Position numbers and translations under genes: made by a program
In this document: positions 1 to 10,415 of the stretch, one piece after another
Layout of the letters: each line of letters begins with the position of its first letter
Position numbering within the stretch: the stretch's first letter is position 1
DNA from: Epiperipatus broadwayi
Taxonomy: Eukaryota; Onychophora; Udeonychophora; Euonychophora; Peripatidae
Direction: 5' to 3'
NCBI GenBank assembly: GCA_028023455.1
Contig: JAQFVV010000230.1
Coordinates: 680,001-744,000 of the forward strand
Length of the DNA stretch: 64,000 nt
The notes under the pieces: generated by a model
The model's database searches: none
What the model was told of the DNA's origin: nothing
The model's input: only the letters and a program-made list of their open reading frames with translations

Positions 1-855
1 ATTCAGTAGCAATTTTTTTCACTCAACATGGCTATATTATCTAGTGTATTCTAGATGGTAATGCTTAATAGATTCTTGGATAGTGTTGTCCTGTCCAACC
101 TATCTAGATGCCTTTCATCAGTGTGGAGCTTTAGATCTGGGAGAAGAGCATTTGAATCTTTTGGATTTAATGTACCCTTCTTCTAGCAGCCATCTTTTAC
201 CTCTTTGTTTTATTGTCAAACTAAAAACCCAAATTAAAAAATGTATTAATGCTTTTATGCAAGCCAATTTGCTTACATACAGTTCAATAACTACAAATTA
301 CAGGGTATCTAGTTGTTTTTTTTAACTATAGACACATTTATTATTTGGCCAGAAATTTGGCATAAAACTATTATGACATCATTTAAACCACTTACCTAAT
401 ACACTGTTCAGTAGTCTTTTTGTTTACCATAGTTATGCTATTTAGTATAAGCAAAAGGCAATCTCACTTTAATGAAAGCCACAGACTAGAACCTAATCTG
501 GGGATATTGGTTATGACAATATTGAATAGGGATTTCTTAAGCCCTTCAATTTGGCATCTAATAATTACCAATACCTACACTAGGTGGCATAATCTTGATG
601 AGAGAAAAAAAATTTGCTACTGAACAACAATATGTAAAGTTGGAGTCATTAAATGCAAAATGGCAGTTTATTTTAAATAGTTCTTTCTATAACATTTCTT
701 AGTAATTGAAAATGATCTGCTATTTGATAACAATTATAAAATAGAGTTTTATTATTTGAATCTAATGCTCCCTATAGATGAATTAGAATAATCTTATTTA
801 AAAACCTTTAGTATAATGAAACATCTTGTAGTGTTGATATAATTCTTCTAACATT

Positions 856-969
856 TGCATCACCTTGACTTGAGTTGAAATCTAGATTTAGTGATTTTTT
901 TTCAAAAAACATAGCATTGCCTTGACTTGGGTTGAAATCTATGTCTAGTGAATTTTTTTCAAAAAACAT
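856..969. repeat. 57-bp tandem duplication
   Basis: Two adjacent copies of a unit of about 57 bp share the pieces CTTGACTTG, GTTGAAATCTA and TTTCAAAAAACAT. In a minus-strand frame this gives two 19-residue repeats beginning MFFEK, but nothing else suggests a protein. It is a local duplication. Confidence 0.75.
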
Positions 970-1699
970 AATTTTTCTTTCAAGTAATTGCTCTATAGCC
1001 AAGCTAAATAACCATCCAACATTGGTTGGGTAATTGATATCTAGCAATAGTTAAAGAGTAAAACAATGATGAAAACATGATCTCAAACTCTTACCACTTG
1101 ACAATTGATGTCTTATGGATACAACATTCTTTATACTGTTCTTCTGTGCCAGATTGCTGGAAAGACCTTCGTTTATAGTAGATATGTATATAAAAATATT
1201 TTTCTTAATAAATGATGGAAGATTGATAATTCTGTAATTGCTAGTAGCTTTTTGTTCACCTTTTTGTCAGTCCTTATTTGAATTACATCACATCTGACAT
1301 ATCTACCAATGTAGAACATCCTCTCTTATGCATAGATTTTGTGAACCATATTTGCTTGTCAAATGAGGTAGTTACCAAATTTATCTCTATACCTATATGG
1401 CAATTTGATCTCCATTATTTCACATTCATGTAATATAGGAACTGGGTTTTATCCATTTTTAATGTATTATAGATGGGTTAGTAATCATTGTCTAGCAAAG
1501 TTATTTTAGAGTTATTGCTGCTGTTTTTTTTACCAGTGCATGACTATCTCAATTCCACCATGCAGTAGACATCTATTAGCATGGAAATTCAGCCATGACA
1601 AATTCTTCTACCCTTACTACTTTTATATCTAGTGTAAGCTTTAGTAATGAATAGATGCTAAATGATAGTGCACAAGAAATTCTTATCCTGTATTGTTCT

Positions 1700-1758
1700 A
1701 TCCAATATCCCCAGACTAATTTCTAATGTATAGCTTTCACCAGTGAGAAGCTTTGGAT
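1700..1758 (-). ncRNA. decayed hammerhead ribozyme relic
   Basis: On the minus strand this is a 59-nt block with the same layout as the hammerhead at 10,827-10,885. It has ATCCAA, then CTGGTGA (A6 of the core changed to G), a short helix II, GAAA, TTAG, the cleavage pair TC, TGGGG, ATA and TTGGAT. The outer stem I halves ATCCAA/TTGGAT are intact. The core substitution should inactivate it. It marks an old copy of the element family. Confidence 0.55.
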
Positions 1759-2553
1759 CTTGGATCAGTATATCTGGATTTTTTGTATGTAATGTAACTT
1801 TTCTCTAGCAGCTATATTTTATTTTTTTTGTAATACTATCAAGATATCAGTCCAAATTGAAAAACATTTTCTCAAACTAATATTTACTTACATATATCTA
1901 AAATTGATTCCCATTTCAAATGCTTTCCTTAACAAACTCCTTTCTGATGAAGACCATATCTAGTCAAAAAATATTTGGATAGAACAAAGCAGGATAAGGA
2001 TTTTATTAACATCTGATGTCCATAGATTATAAAAGCTTTCTCTAGATGGCATAAAAGCAATGAGAATAGAAGAAATAGGTAATGAATAGAGATGTGTAAG
2101 TTAAAATCATGTGATGTTTCATTAATCAGATTAATTCAGATCCAAAAAAAGTTGAAAATAATTTTGATCCTTTTTTTCTCTAGATTTTCTATTCTTCATT
2201 TATTTAATTGCACATATTACCTCCTCTTTTAGACTACTTAGCATTTCAAAAGATGTTATGATTGTAGAGGCCCAACATTTTCTTGCTTTTCTTTATTGCT
2301 ATATTATACTAATTCTTATAGCACTCTATACATTTTATGATGCCACCCCTCTTTTTAATAATCTTACCATCTTTTCTTTTAGATACTGACATCACCTTTC
2401 TTCTAATACTAAGATATTTAGATTTTGACAGTTTTCTTCTATTGATTTTATTGGTACAGTATTTCAGTTATATTTATTGTTTACTCTTTTTTGTACTATT
2501 TCAGTTCTTCTAAGTAAATCATTTTAAAATGCTTTTTCATTCTTCTCTTTGTA

Positions 2554-3124
2554 CTAAACCACTAAACATCACATGATCACCATTCCTTATGCTAACACAA
2601 GCTGTTTACACAGAGGCAAAACTCTTCATACAGTAGCATCACTTAGTTCAAACCAAATAGTCAATGGAGAGTTGCGCCTCTGTGTAAACAGCTTGCGTAA
2701 GCATAAAGAGTGGTGATCATATGATGTGTATGGTTTAATACCAGTCCTTCCCAACAGGATTATGGTATCTGTGGTTATTAAAGAACCAAAAGAGACCAAA
2801 AAGTATGGATGCTGAACTGAGTTCAGACCAATATGACTATGCAAGCTAATGAGCTTGAATTAAAAACATTACTATGTTTCTATTTTGGACTCAAAGCTTT
2901 ATAGTTAGCTAATAAGTTAAAAGGCAGCTGCTGAAGGGTTGCATTAGATCCTAAGTTCTAGATGCAATGCTTTCAGATCCAAGGCTCCTCACTGATGAAA
3001 GTTACAAGCTAGAAACTAGTCTGAATATTGGATGAATAGGCACTAGATAGGGATTTTATGCAAAAATCTTTCTGTATCCATTGATTACTCTGTCTTCCAC
3101 TGACTAAATAGAGAGTTTATTTTT
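2554..3124 (+). mobile_element. hammerhead-bearing foldback/tandem element, copy a
   Basis: The element begins with the family head (AAACCACTAAAC, then CATCACATGATCACC). It folds back on itself around 2,590-2,715, runs through the family interior (CCAGTCCTTCCCAACAGG to GGTTATTAAAGAACC), then a hammerhead block at 2,977-3,033, and ends in the family tail (ATCCATTGATTACTCTG to GAGAGTTT). An 8-bp direct repeat TCTTTGTA flanks it at 2,546-2,553 and 3,125-3,132. The tail motif occurs twice in the same orientation about 440 bp apart, so the copy is slightly more than one unit long. It has no protein-coding capacity, so any movement needed factors supplied in trans. Confidence 0.75.
2977..3033 (+). 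ncRNA. hammerhead ribozyme, probably weakened
   Basis: The block has ATCCAA, CCTCA, CTGATGA, a helix II with loop TACAA, GAAA, CTAG and cleavage pair TC, then TGAATATTGGAT. The catalytic core is consensus. A short deletion after the cleavage site removes most of the GGGG partner of CCTCA, so the inner stem I is damaged. Confidence 0.65.
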
Positions 3125-3278
3125 TCTTTGTAACTATCCTTTAAAAATTTTCTGATCAATCATTACTAAAATTTTATAAAGGCTATCTGTGTATTATTTT
3201 TAGTAACATTGGTTGTTATATTTTCATTGATCTTGAATATTAAATCCAATTCATCTTCAAAGTATGTTACTATTTTTT

Positions 3279-3516
3279 AAACATCACATGACCATCTCCT
3301 CTTATGCTTGTGTATAACTGTTGTTAAAACAGGCAAAACTCACTATATATATTGCCACACACAGCAAGCTAGAGTAATCAATGGATGCCAGAAGGCTTGT
3401 GCATAGAATCCCCAATCTAGTGCCTACTCATCCAATATCAGCATCCATTGATTACTCTAGCTTGCTGTGTGTGGCAATATATATATATATATAGTGAGTT
3501 TTGCCAGTTTTAATAT
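3279..3516 (+). mobile_element. hammerhead-family foldback element, copy b (ribozyme lost)
   Basis: The copy is essentially one hairpin. The left arm runs through GCCACACACAGCAAGC and TAATCAATGGATGCC; the right arm is its reverse complement and ends in GTGAGTTTTGCC followed by AGTTTTAATAT. The loop holds CTAGTGCCTACTCATCCAATATC, a fragment of the hammerhead neighbourhood. A 9-bp direct repeat CTATTTTTT flanks it (3,270-3,278 and 3,517-3,525). The head starts at AAACATCACATGACC, so a few bases of the family 5' end are missing. Confidence 0.7.
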
Positions 3517-3525
3517 CTATTTTTT

Positions 3526-4583
3526 TAATTGACTCATGGTATATTTTAGGTTTATTGATTTTTTTAAAAAGAATAGTGATATATTCTGTTTTTCTTAATA
3601 GCTTTCTAATTTTGCGTTATCATATGCAGTGTATCCTAGTAAAAAGATGATTGACCCCCTCTCTATCTGAGCTGCCTGCAAGACGATTTCCAAATGAAGA
3701 CATAGATTATGTAGCCACAAACCTTAGCTTAGTTATACTCACAGAAATTTTAAGAAGTACTAATGTGTCTAGATCATGGGTTATGACATGAAATGTAATA
3801 ACTCATTTTATACTTTTGAATATACCATCAATGTTCTTTCTGCCATCATGAAATCTTATCTAAACTTTTGAAAATGTTTGGAGACCCAAGAATTTACCTC
3901 CATACACAATTTGGAATAATTTCAAATATTTCAATAACAGTTCTGCCCAATTTAAAACAAAATTTCATATTATCACATTATGTGTTGCAGTTTGCAGTAT
4001 GAAACATACTATCACATTTCATATACCAACCCATGAACTAGACAGGGAAATAACTAAACCATGATGCTATGTAATATATGCAATAATTTAAAGATGGCAC
4101 TGCTTGCAGTTTGAAAAGAGAACCAGGCCCTCTTTTACTGCTATAGAGCCTTCATGTCTTTTTTACAAATTCCACAATTTGATTTAACTCTCTCATTTCT
4201 TTTAAATTATGTTTAATTCCAGCATTAAAATCTCATATGTCAATTATAGAATGTTGTTTGCTCTTATCAACATTAAAAAAACTATTTCTTTGTCAGGTTA
4301 TTAGGTTATTGAGACATAAATCTGAATCATATGTATTTGATATATTGCATTCTAGTGAATAATTAATTTTATACTTTGTCTGAAGTAGGCAAAGCAGCTT
4401 TAAATCAAGTCTACTAGAGGACAATGATTCTCCAAGTACCCATCATAAAAAAACAGTGAAAGAGATGATAATAATCACTAGAGTGACTAATTGCATGGTA
4501 ATAAGGGTTTGAATAGTTTTCTATTTTTAATTTGCCTTCTAGAAGTAGCTAGATACCCATTTACCAACCAATACTGGATGTTT
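3526..4583. other. AT-rich spacer, nothing recognised
   Basis: I see no coding region, tRNA-like block or repeat shared with the rest of the window in this stretch. Confidence 0.4.
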
Positions 4584-4943
4584 ACCATGACATCACATGA
4601 TTTTAATTTCCTGTGTGTATCCAAACTGTTAAAACAATAGCAAACTCTCCTTACAGCAGTGCAAACTCTCCTTACAGCAGTGCCATCCAGTCATAGTAAT
4701 CCATGGATTTTAGTTAGTTCGTGCATAAAATTGTCATCTAGGGCTGGAGAGTTTCATTAGATCCAAAAGTCTAGGTGCAGTGCTCTCAGACCCAAAGCTC
4801 CTCATTGATGAAAGCCACAAGCTAAATACTAGTCTGGTTGTACTGCATGAATAGTTACTGGATAGGAATTTTATGCAGAAATCTTCTAGCATCCACTAAT
4901 TACTATGGCTTGCACTGAGTACTGCTACTGTATGGAGAGTTTG
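4584..4943 (+). mobile_element. hammerhead-family element, copy c, decayed
   Basis: The head reads CATCACATGATTTTAATTTC and the tail CTTGCACTGAGTACTGC to TATGGAGAGTTTG. The arms are inverted copies of each other with many differences. The ribozyme block near 4,789-4,850 has TTGATGA for CTGATGA and lacks the GAAA, so it should be inactive. A 21-bp unit is duplicated in tandem inside the left arm (4,640-4,660 and 4,661-4,681). Confidence 0.65.
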
Positions 4944-5230
4944 TTATTATTTTATTGGATGTTTACTTTAAAACAAAACAAAGATTTTTTTTTTCTAATT
5001 AGCTTATAATCATTTTTGTAGTACATTAAAATATGCAACTTACTTTTGTTCTTTTGTATATGAATTAAGTATGATGGAATTTTTTGATGGGAGAAAGGAA
5101 GATAGAGTTTCAACAATTAAAAGACGATTTCTTGTACTAAGCAGTACTTATTCAGATAAATTTTGAAACAAGGCAACTTAGCTAAGAATTATTTGAAATG
5201 ATAAAAGTTTTAGTTCAAAACCAAAAAAAA

Positions 5231-5474
5231 GTCACATGACCCAAGCTTACACAACACTTTTTAGGAGAAACCTTTATACTATCCAGTTTCACATCTGTTG
5301 TGAGTCTGAGTCATCAATGGATGCTAAACAATGATGTTTTAATACTACCTAGTTCCAGAATCTACTCTGAGAATAGAGATAGGATCATACTGAATAGAGA
5401 TTTGATAAGCATTACTATCTAGCACCTATTGATTATTCAAGCTTACAACACATGGCAGAATTGTAGTACTACTT
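5231..5474. mobile_element. hammerhead-family element, copy d, decayed and abutting LINE-A
   Basis: The stretch begins GTCACATGACCCAAGCTTACACAAC, like the family head, and contains a diverged inverted pair around CATCAATGGATGC and CACCTATTGATTATTC. Homology stops at about 5,474, exactly where LINE-A homology begins, so LINE-A either inserted into it or landed next to it. Confidence 0.5.
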
Positions 5475-7230
5475 CTGAATGCAAGGAGGCTTTTGAATGG
5501 ATAGGCATGCATATAGGAGATAGTTTATTTGTAGTTACACAACTTATGGACACGAATAAAATACATGTAGACAGTTATATATAGTTTTTGTAGATATAGA
5601 GAAGGCATGTGATAGAATAAATAGAGATAGATTATGGGTAAGTTTATTAAATTTGATAATGGATAGAGTTTAGTGGATCTTATTAAGAGATTGTATGAAA
5701 ATAATCACTATACCTATCAATTAGAGATTATAGAATCTGCTAAACTTAAAAATAGGGTGTGACTAAGGCAAGGATGACCTATGTTACCTATTTTATTTTT
5801 GTTGTATTTGATAGAGGTGGAGAGAGCCAAAGAAGGATTAGGAAGAGAAATAGAAATACCATTAATAGGTGGCAAGGGAGTATATACATTATCAGATTTT
5901 TTTTATTTGCGGATATCTTCTTGTGCACAGAAAGAAGGGAAGTTATGGAAACTATGCTAAAGACATGTGCAAGGGTAGGTAATGAGATTGTGAAGAAAAA
6001 TCCCAAAATATGATGATTAATACTGGGGAAAGAGATGACAAAGAATTTTTATTGGGGTATATAAAGTTAAGTGTGGTGAATATATATAATTATTTAGGGA
6101 ATTATCATAAGTAAACAGAGAATTTGCTTAGATGAGTAGAAGAAAAAATTGATAAATGAAGCAAAGAAAAGAAAAAGAATGACAAAGAAATTAACAGTGT
6201 TTTCATGTAATAAATATGACTTAACTAGAATTGTATGGAAGGAAATGGCAGTAGCAGGGTTAACATATGGTAATGATGTGTTATGTGTTAGTAAAGGGGT
6301 GTTAGATTACTTAGAAAAAGTACAAGAGAAGTAGAAAGACATGCATTAGATGCAGATGTGTAGACAGCAAAGGAGACAATTCAAGAAGAAATGTGATTGT
6401 CAAGTTTTTATATGAAAGATACAAAAAGCAGAATGAAAATGTTCAGTAGATTGCAGTTTATGGGTAATAAGAGAATAGCAGTAGTATTTAATTGGGTTAT
6501 GATTAAAGAGCAGGGAACAAGATGAGTAAGAAATATAATATGGTATGCAAAAGATTTGGATAAAGAATTTATATTGGTATACTTATACAAAAGGTGGGAT
6601 GATTGTGTTAGGATAATTGTTGAGTGCAAAGAATGGGATAGAAGAATAAATGCATTAATAAAGAATATGGAGTTGGAGAGATGTAGAACTAGTATGGAGA
6701 GTAAAAAAGAGTTTAAATATATATATTGGGTGCGAGTTAATTTATGATAATAGCAGGGAAAGTAGTTTACTATTTAAGGCTCGAACAGGATCTTTAGCAA
6801 CAAGGGAATATATACATAAATTGAAAAATATGGGTGATTTAGTCTGCAAATTATGTAAGAAAGGCATAGAAAAAATTAGGCATCTGTTAATTGAATGTAA
6901 ATGCCTGCAAACAGAAAAGATATAAATAATGAAGTTGTGGGAGAATAAATATAAATAAAATAATTACACAGAAAATGGGTTTTTGGTTTTTATGCTGGGT
7001 TTAGAAAAATATATGGGGATTAAGATATAAAGTCCATGGAGTTGACAAAGATTATGTTGTGGAAATGGGATGGAACAGGATAGAGAAAAATATGGAAATA
7101 ACTTAGGGTGGGGAATGGAAAGAGAAGATAAAGTGGCTAACAGGTTTTCCTGGGCATGGTAGCTGAGAGATTCTTGACTCCAAAAAAGGAAAAGTCACAC
7201 TGCATCTCATCATCTCATCTGAAAAGCACT
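5475..7230 (+). mobile_element. LINE-A copy 2: 5'-truncated, heavily mutated non-LTR retrotransposon
   Basis: From about 5,475 the sequence tracks LINE-A copy 1 (from about 20,875) through the RT palm, the C-terminal domain and the 3' UTR. Visible remnants include a DIEKA block near 5,600, pieces of the DNA-cleaving and template-binding C-terminus, and a zinc-binding block CKLCKKGIEKIRHLLIEC at about 6,845-6,900. Many stop codons and indels break it. The 3' end shares GCTAACAGG and TTCTTGACT with copy 1 and finishes in a CATCTCATCATCTCATC-type tail, not poly(A). It is useful as an outgroup: it keeps two G residues where copy 1 has three near 21,676, showing that copy 1 gained a base there. 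Confidence 0.85.
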
Positions 7231-7261
7231 ACATAAATGGGATCATATAATGTTTTTGTTG

Positions 7262-7326
7262 TTTTTTTTTTTTGTTTTTTTTTTAAGTGTCATAGCAGAT
7301 ACCGGGACGTACAAAGCAGCACGCTG
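7262..7326 (-). mobile_element. 5'-truncated SINE-A fragment with 31-bp TSD
   Basis: Read on the minus strand, this 65-bp insert carries the distal part of the SINE-A body (GTCCCGGTATCTGCTATGACA) followed by an A-rich tail. A perfect 31-bp direct repeat flanks it, at 7,231-7,261 and 7,327-7,357. Structure, tail and duplication together indicate LINE-driven integration just behind the LINE-A tail. Confidence 0.75.
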
Positions 7327-7357
7327 ACATAAATGGGATCATATAATGTTTTTGTTG

Positions 7358-8952
7358 TTGTTGTTGTTTATATGCCAATTCTGGTCAAAAGATACAGATG
7401 ACTTCAGTTACTATAAAAATTTAAAGATACCAAAATATATAACTATTGAACCAATGTTAAATCTATATAATTTTGCAAATTATTTGGGTTGAGTTTGAAA
7501 CACTAAGTTGTTTTAATATTTTAGGCTTTGTAGCGTTATATAACACAATAAAAAATAAAAGATGGCTGCTGACTGAAAGATATTTTAGATATAAGTATAC
7601 TATGACAAAAATCCAAAACAGTGATAACGACCAGAAGCCAGAAAATAATTTTAGATCGTCTAGTATTATTATTTTCTCAAGCTTATAATATATAGTAAAA
7701 TTGGAGGAGTTTGTTTTTGAAAAGTTTTTAACTCGTCTAATATTTAATTTTTCTTATACATAATCGCTTGCGGCAGAAGCATCCACATTTTCCCACACCT
7801 TCCTCTATACTAGATTTTTGCAGCTTCCTATTTTCTGCTCTGTTTTTCAAATATAATATTAATAACTAATTATCACATTTATTAAAATCATTTATCAAGT
7901 TGTTTTTTTTGTCTCCAATAATTTTTTTTTTTCTATTTCTCAAAATATAACCAATTTAATTTTTTTTGTCTAAATTCCCCAATAAATATTTTCTTTAAAC
8001 ATATTACAACTATAAATGTATAATCATATAAAATTCCATATTTTTTTAAATTTTATTTTAAAATATTTTTATTATAAAATGTTTTTTAAGATTTATTTAT
8101 AAATCGTGTCATTGGTAGTGCCCAGAAATGTTGACAGGTGTTTAAGAAGACATCTTAAAACTAATGAACTCAACCATAACACATTGCTTAAAGGAATTTT
8201 ATTTAAAACATTGACATAGTAGATACAAAAACATTTTTGTCACGCACACTCTAAGTGATTTTTTAAGTATAATAGTTAAATTGTGATTAATAAAATGTAG
8301 ATTGTAATAAGCGCATTGCTACAGCCAGATATAATGTTATCTATTGCATACATTTCTTGTATTATATCCAAATCTATAGAGTTTTAAATTTCCTTCTATA
8401 ATAATATTTCATATACAAACTTTTTTATTTCTTGTCTTTATTACCTATTTTCTTATTTGGCTTCCTTTTTCCATTTATTTGTTTATTTGGTATTTTAATA
8501 TTGATCTACTAAGATGAAACTCAATCTTAACCCTAATCCTAACCCTACCCAGTATAGCTATGATATTTCACAGCAATTAACGTTTATTTTTTAATCTATA
8601 CCAAATAACAGATATATAGAATGACATTGACAATAACTGATCACAGTCATTTCAAACTGTGCAATCGAAATAAACGTAAGTTATTTCCAATAGGTAGATG
8701 TCAATCATATTATGACTAGAAGTCGATGACTTGCCAGTACTTTATAATAATAATGGCCTGCAGAGCAAGCTAATTCTAGCAAAGATATTAGTAAAATAAT
8801 TTGTCTGATGATGTTGAAACAAACAATTGAAATATATATATATTGAGACCTTAAGATCTTATTCGATGAAGATGATCTTTAATATTAACAACTTTTTCCA
8901 AATGGCATATCTAACAATGATATATAAAAGATATAAATACATATATACATCT
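7358..8952. other. AT-rich spacer
   Basis: Apart from a short GTT run at the left edge and the telomere-like stretch at 8,523-8,550, I recognise nothing. No coding potential was seen. Confidence 0.4.
8523..8550. repeat. degenerate interstitial telomere-like repeat
   Basis: About four imperfect CCCTAA units occur in a row (AATCTTAACCCTAATCC, then TAACCCTACCC). This is the complement of TTAGGG, the usual telomere unit of most non-insect animals. It is too short to exclude chance. Confidence 0.45.
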
Positions 8953-9320
8953 GACTTACAGTCAACATGAGTATGACACAACAAAATTTGGCAAACAAGG
9001 GCTTTGAACATACCATCATTAGATTTGCAATGATATGGATGGCTTAAGAGTTGGAGAGTGGAGAAGATTGAAGCCTGTCCATTAAAGTTTAAAGATTTGC
9101 TACCTTAATATAAACTGAGTACTGATTATATATGTGTGGGAGATGATAATTCGGACCAACTGAGAGTGCTGGTTCAGCATGAAATATATATATATATCGA
9201 AGCTCATTTTATATTTTTCGCATATGCATGTGGTTATGTGTATCAGTTGTATAAGATGGAGTGAATGACTGAAGGGAGCTTGATAGTCTGGGTTCAAATT
9301 CCCTCTAATAAATATAATGA
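8953..9320 (+). repeat. interspersed repeat of about 365 bp, copy 1, with tRNA-like 3' end
   Basis: It matches 11,912-12,277 over nearly its whole length, starting at GACTTACAGTCAACATG and including GGAGAAGATTGAAG, TGTCCATTAAAGTTT, GTGTGGGAGATGAT and GACCAACTGA. The last 70 bases end in GGGTTCAAATTCCC, which fits a pol III B box, preceded by GTTGTATAAGATGG. A tRNA-like block at the 3' end is unusual for a SINE, so the last part may be a separate element carried along. There is no coding frame common to both copies. Confidence 0.7.
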
Positions 9321-9712
9321 AAAATATATTTGTATTTTTATTCATTGGATCTATATTTTAAAATATTTTTGTTGTAATTAAAAATACATAACTTTAAATA
9401 TGTATATCCAATAAGTCAAAACATGTTTAAATATATATAAAAAGTTTGTTAATCAAATTCTCAGTAAACATGCAAACGCATAAAAAGATATTTAGTCATA
9501 ACAGTGCATAGAGAAAAACAATAATCATTTCATTACTATGCAATACTTCATCTCAAAACAATAATCTCAGCAGATGATCTTGGAAATTAATGTCAGCCCC
9601 CCTCCCCTCCATGCATTATTTTTGTTAAATCTTCAAAAACAGGTGATAAGAAAGAGGGAGAGAAAACAATAACCAAAATAAAGTTAACAATTAGTATGAA
9701 ATAATAATTATT

Positions 9713-9850
9713 TTTTTAAAAAAAAGGGAGAGCAAGTGAGAGAGACTGGGGAGAAAGTAAAAAAGAGAGCAAAGAAGAGAAATGAGAGAGAGAGATGAAG
9801 AGGGATCAGGGAAGAGAAGAAGAGGAAGAGTAAGAAAAGAGGAGAGGAAA
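9713..9850 (+). other. long polypurine tract
   Basis: Almost every base on the + strand between about 9,713 and 9,850 is A or G, with many GAGA and AAGAG runs. Such mirror-like purine strands can form triplex DNA. No gene is associated with it. Confidence 0.8.
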
Positions 9851-10415
9851 CAATATTATCAAAAAATAAGCTTCAGAACCTTATATTTTTTAGATACATA
9901 AATCAGGAAACACTCAAAGACATCCAAATTTAATAAAAAAGGAAGAGAATGCCTAAATTATGTGCAGAATGTGGGAAGAAAGACAGACCAAACGGAAGTT
10001 GTGAAGAAGAAATCCTTTGATAGATCATTCAGAATCTGGTTGGATGAAAATGAGATTCTATTTACTGAATATGATAAAGAAAACACTTGCCACTGAAACA
10101 AATTGTTGAAATCTTTCTCTGAAGTCACTAAAATTTTCTGACTGAGAAGTCATACTTTCTCCAAAATATTTCATACACCCTGATCTTGAGTCTTTTGTTA
10201 TACTTATTTTGTTGTTTCTTAAATTGTCTTTATGGATGACAATTGCTTGTAATGTATGTTGATTACAAAAAGTCTGTACAATGAAGACATCTTTGTTAAA
10301 GATATTTATAATTACTTGAATACAAACTTTCTATGTGTATTCTTTTCATCATTTATATGTACTTCAATTTTTAGGTGAGCTTAAAGCTTGTTTTAAATGC
10401 ATTAATATTGATTTA

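Larger units (their letters stand above)
1..2545. other. AT-rich spacer with old ribozyme-element relics
   Basis: No gene is recognisable. Three stretches resemble the hammerhead-bearing element family described at 10,416-10,984: about 90-235 (minus-strand CTGATGA at 115-121 followed by the usual GATCT-rich flank), about 470-545 (the piece reading TCTGGGGATATTGG) and about 1,560-2,060 (one 59-nt ribozyme relic at 1,700-1,758 and a CTGATGA at about 1,945). They are much more diverged than the copies further in and look like old insertions. Short open frames here have no family resemblance. Confidence 0.5.

Noticed and set aside
3360-3510. CRISPR-like array of direct and inverted words
   Set aside because: There is no regular repeat-spacer periodicity and no cas gene; the pattern is a hairpin of a mobile element in eukaryotic DNA.
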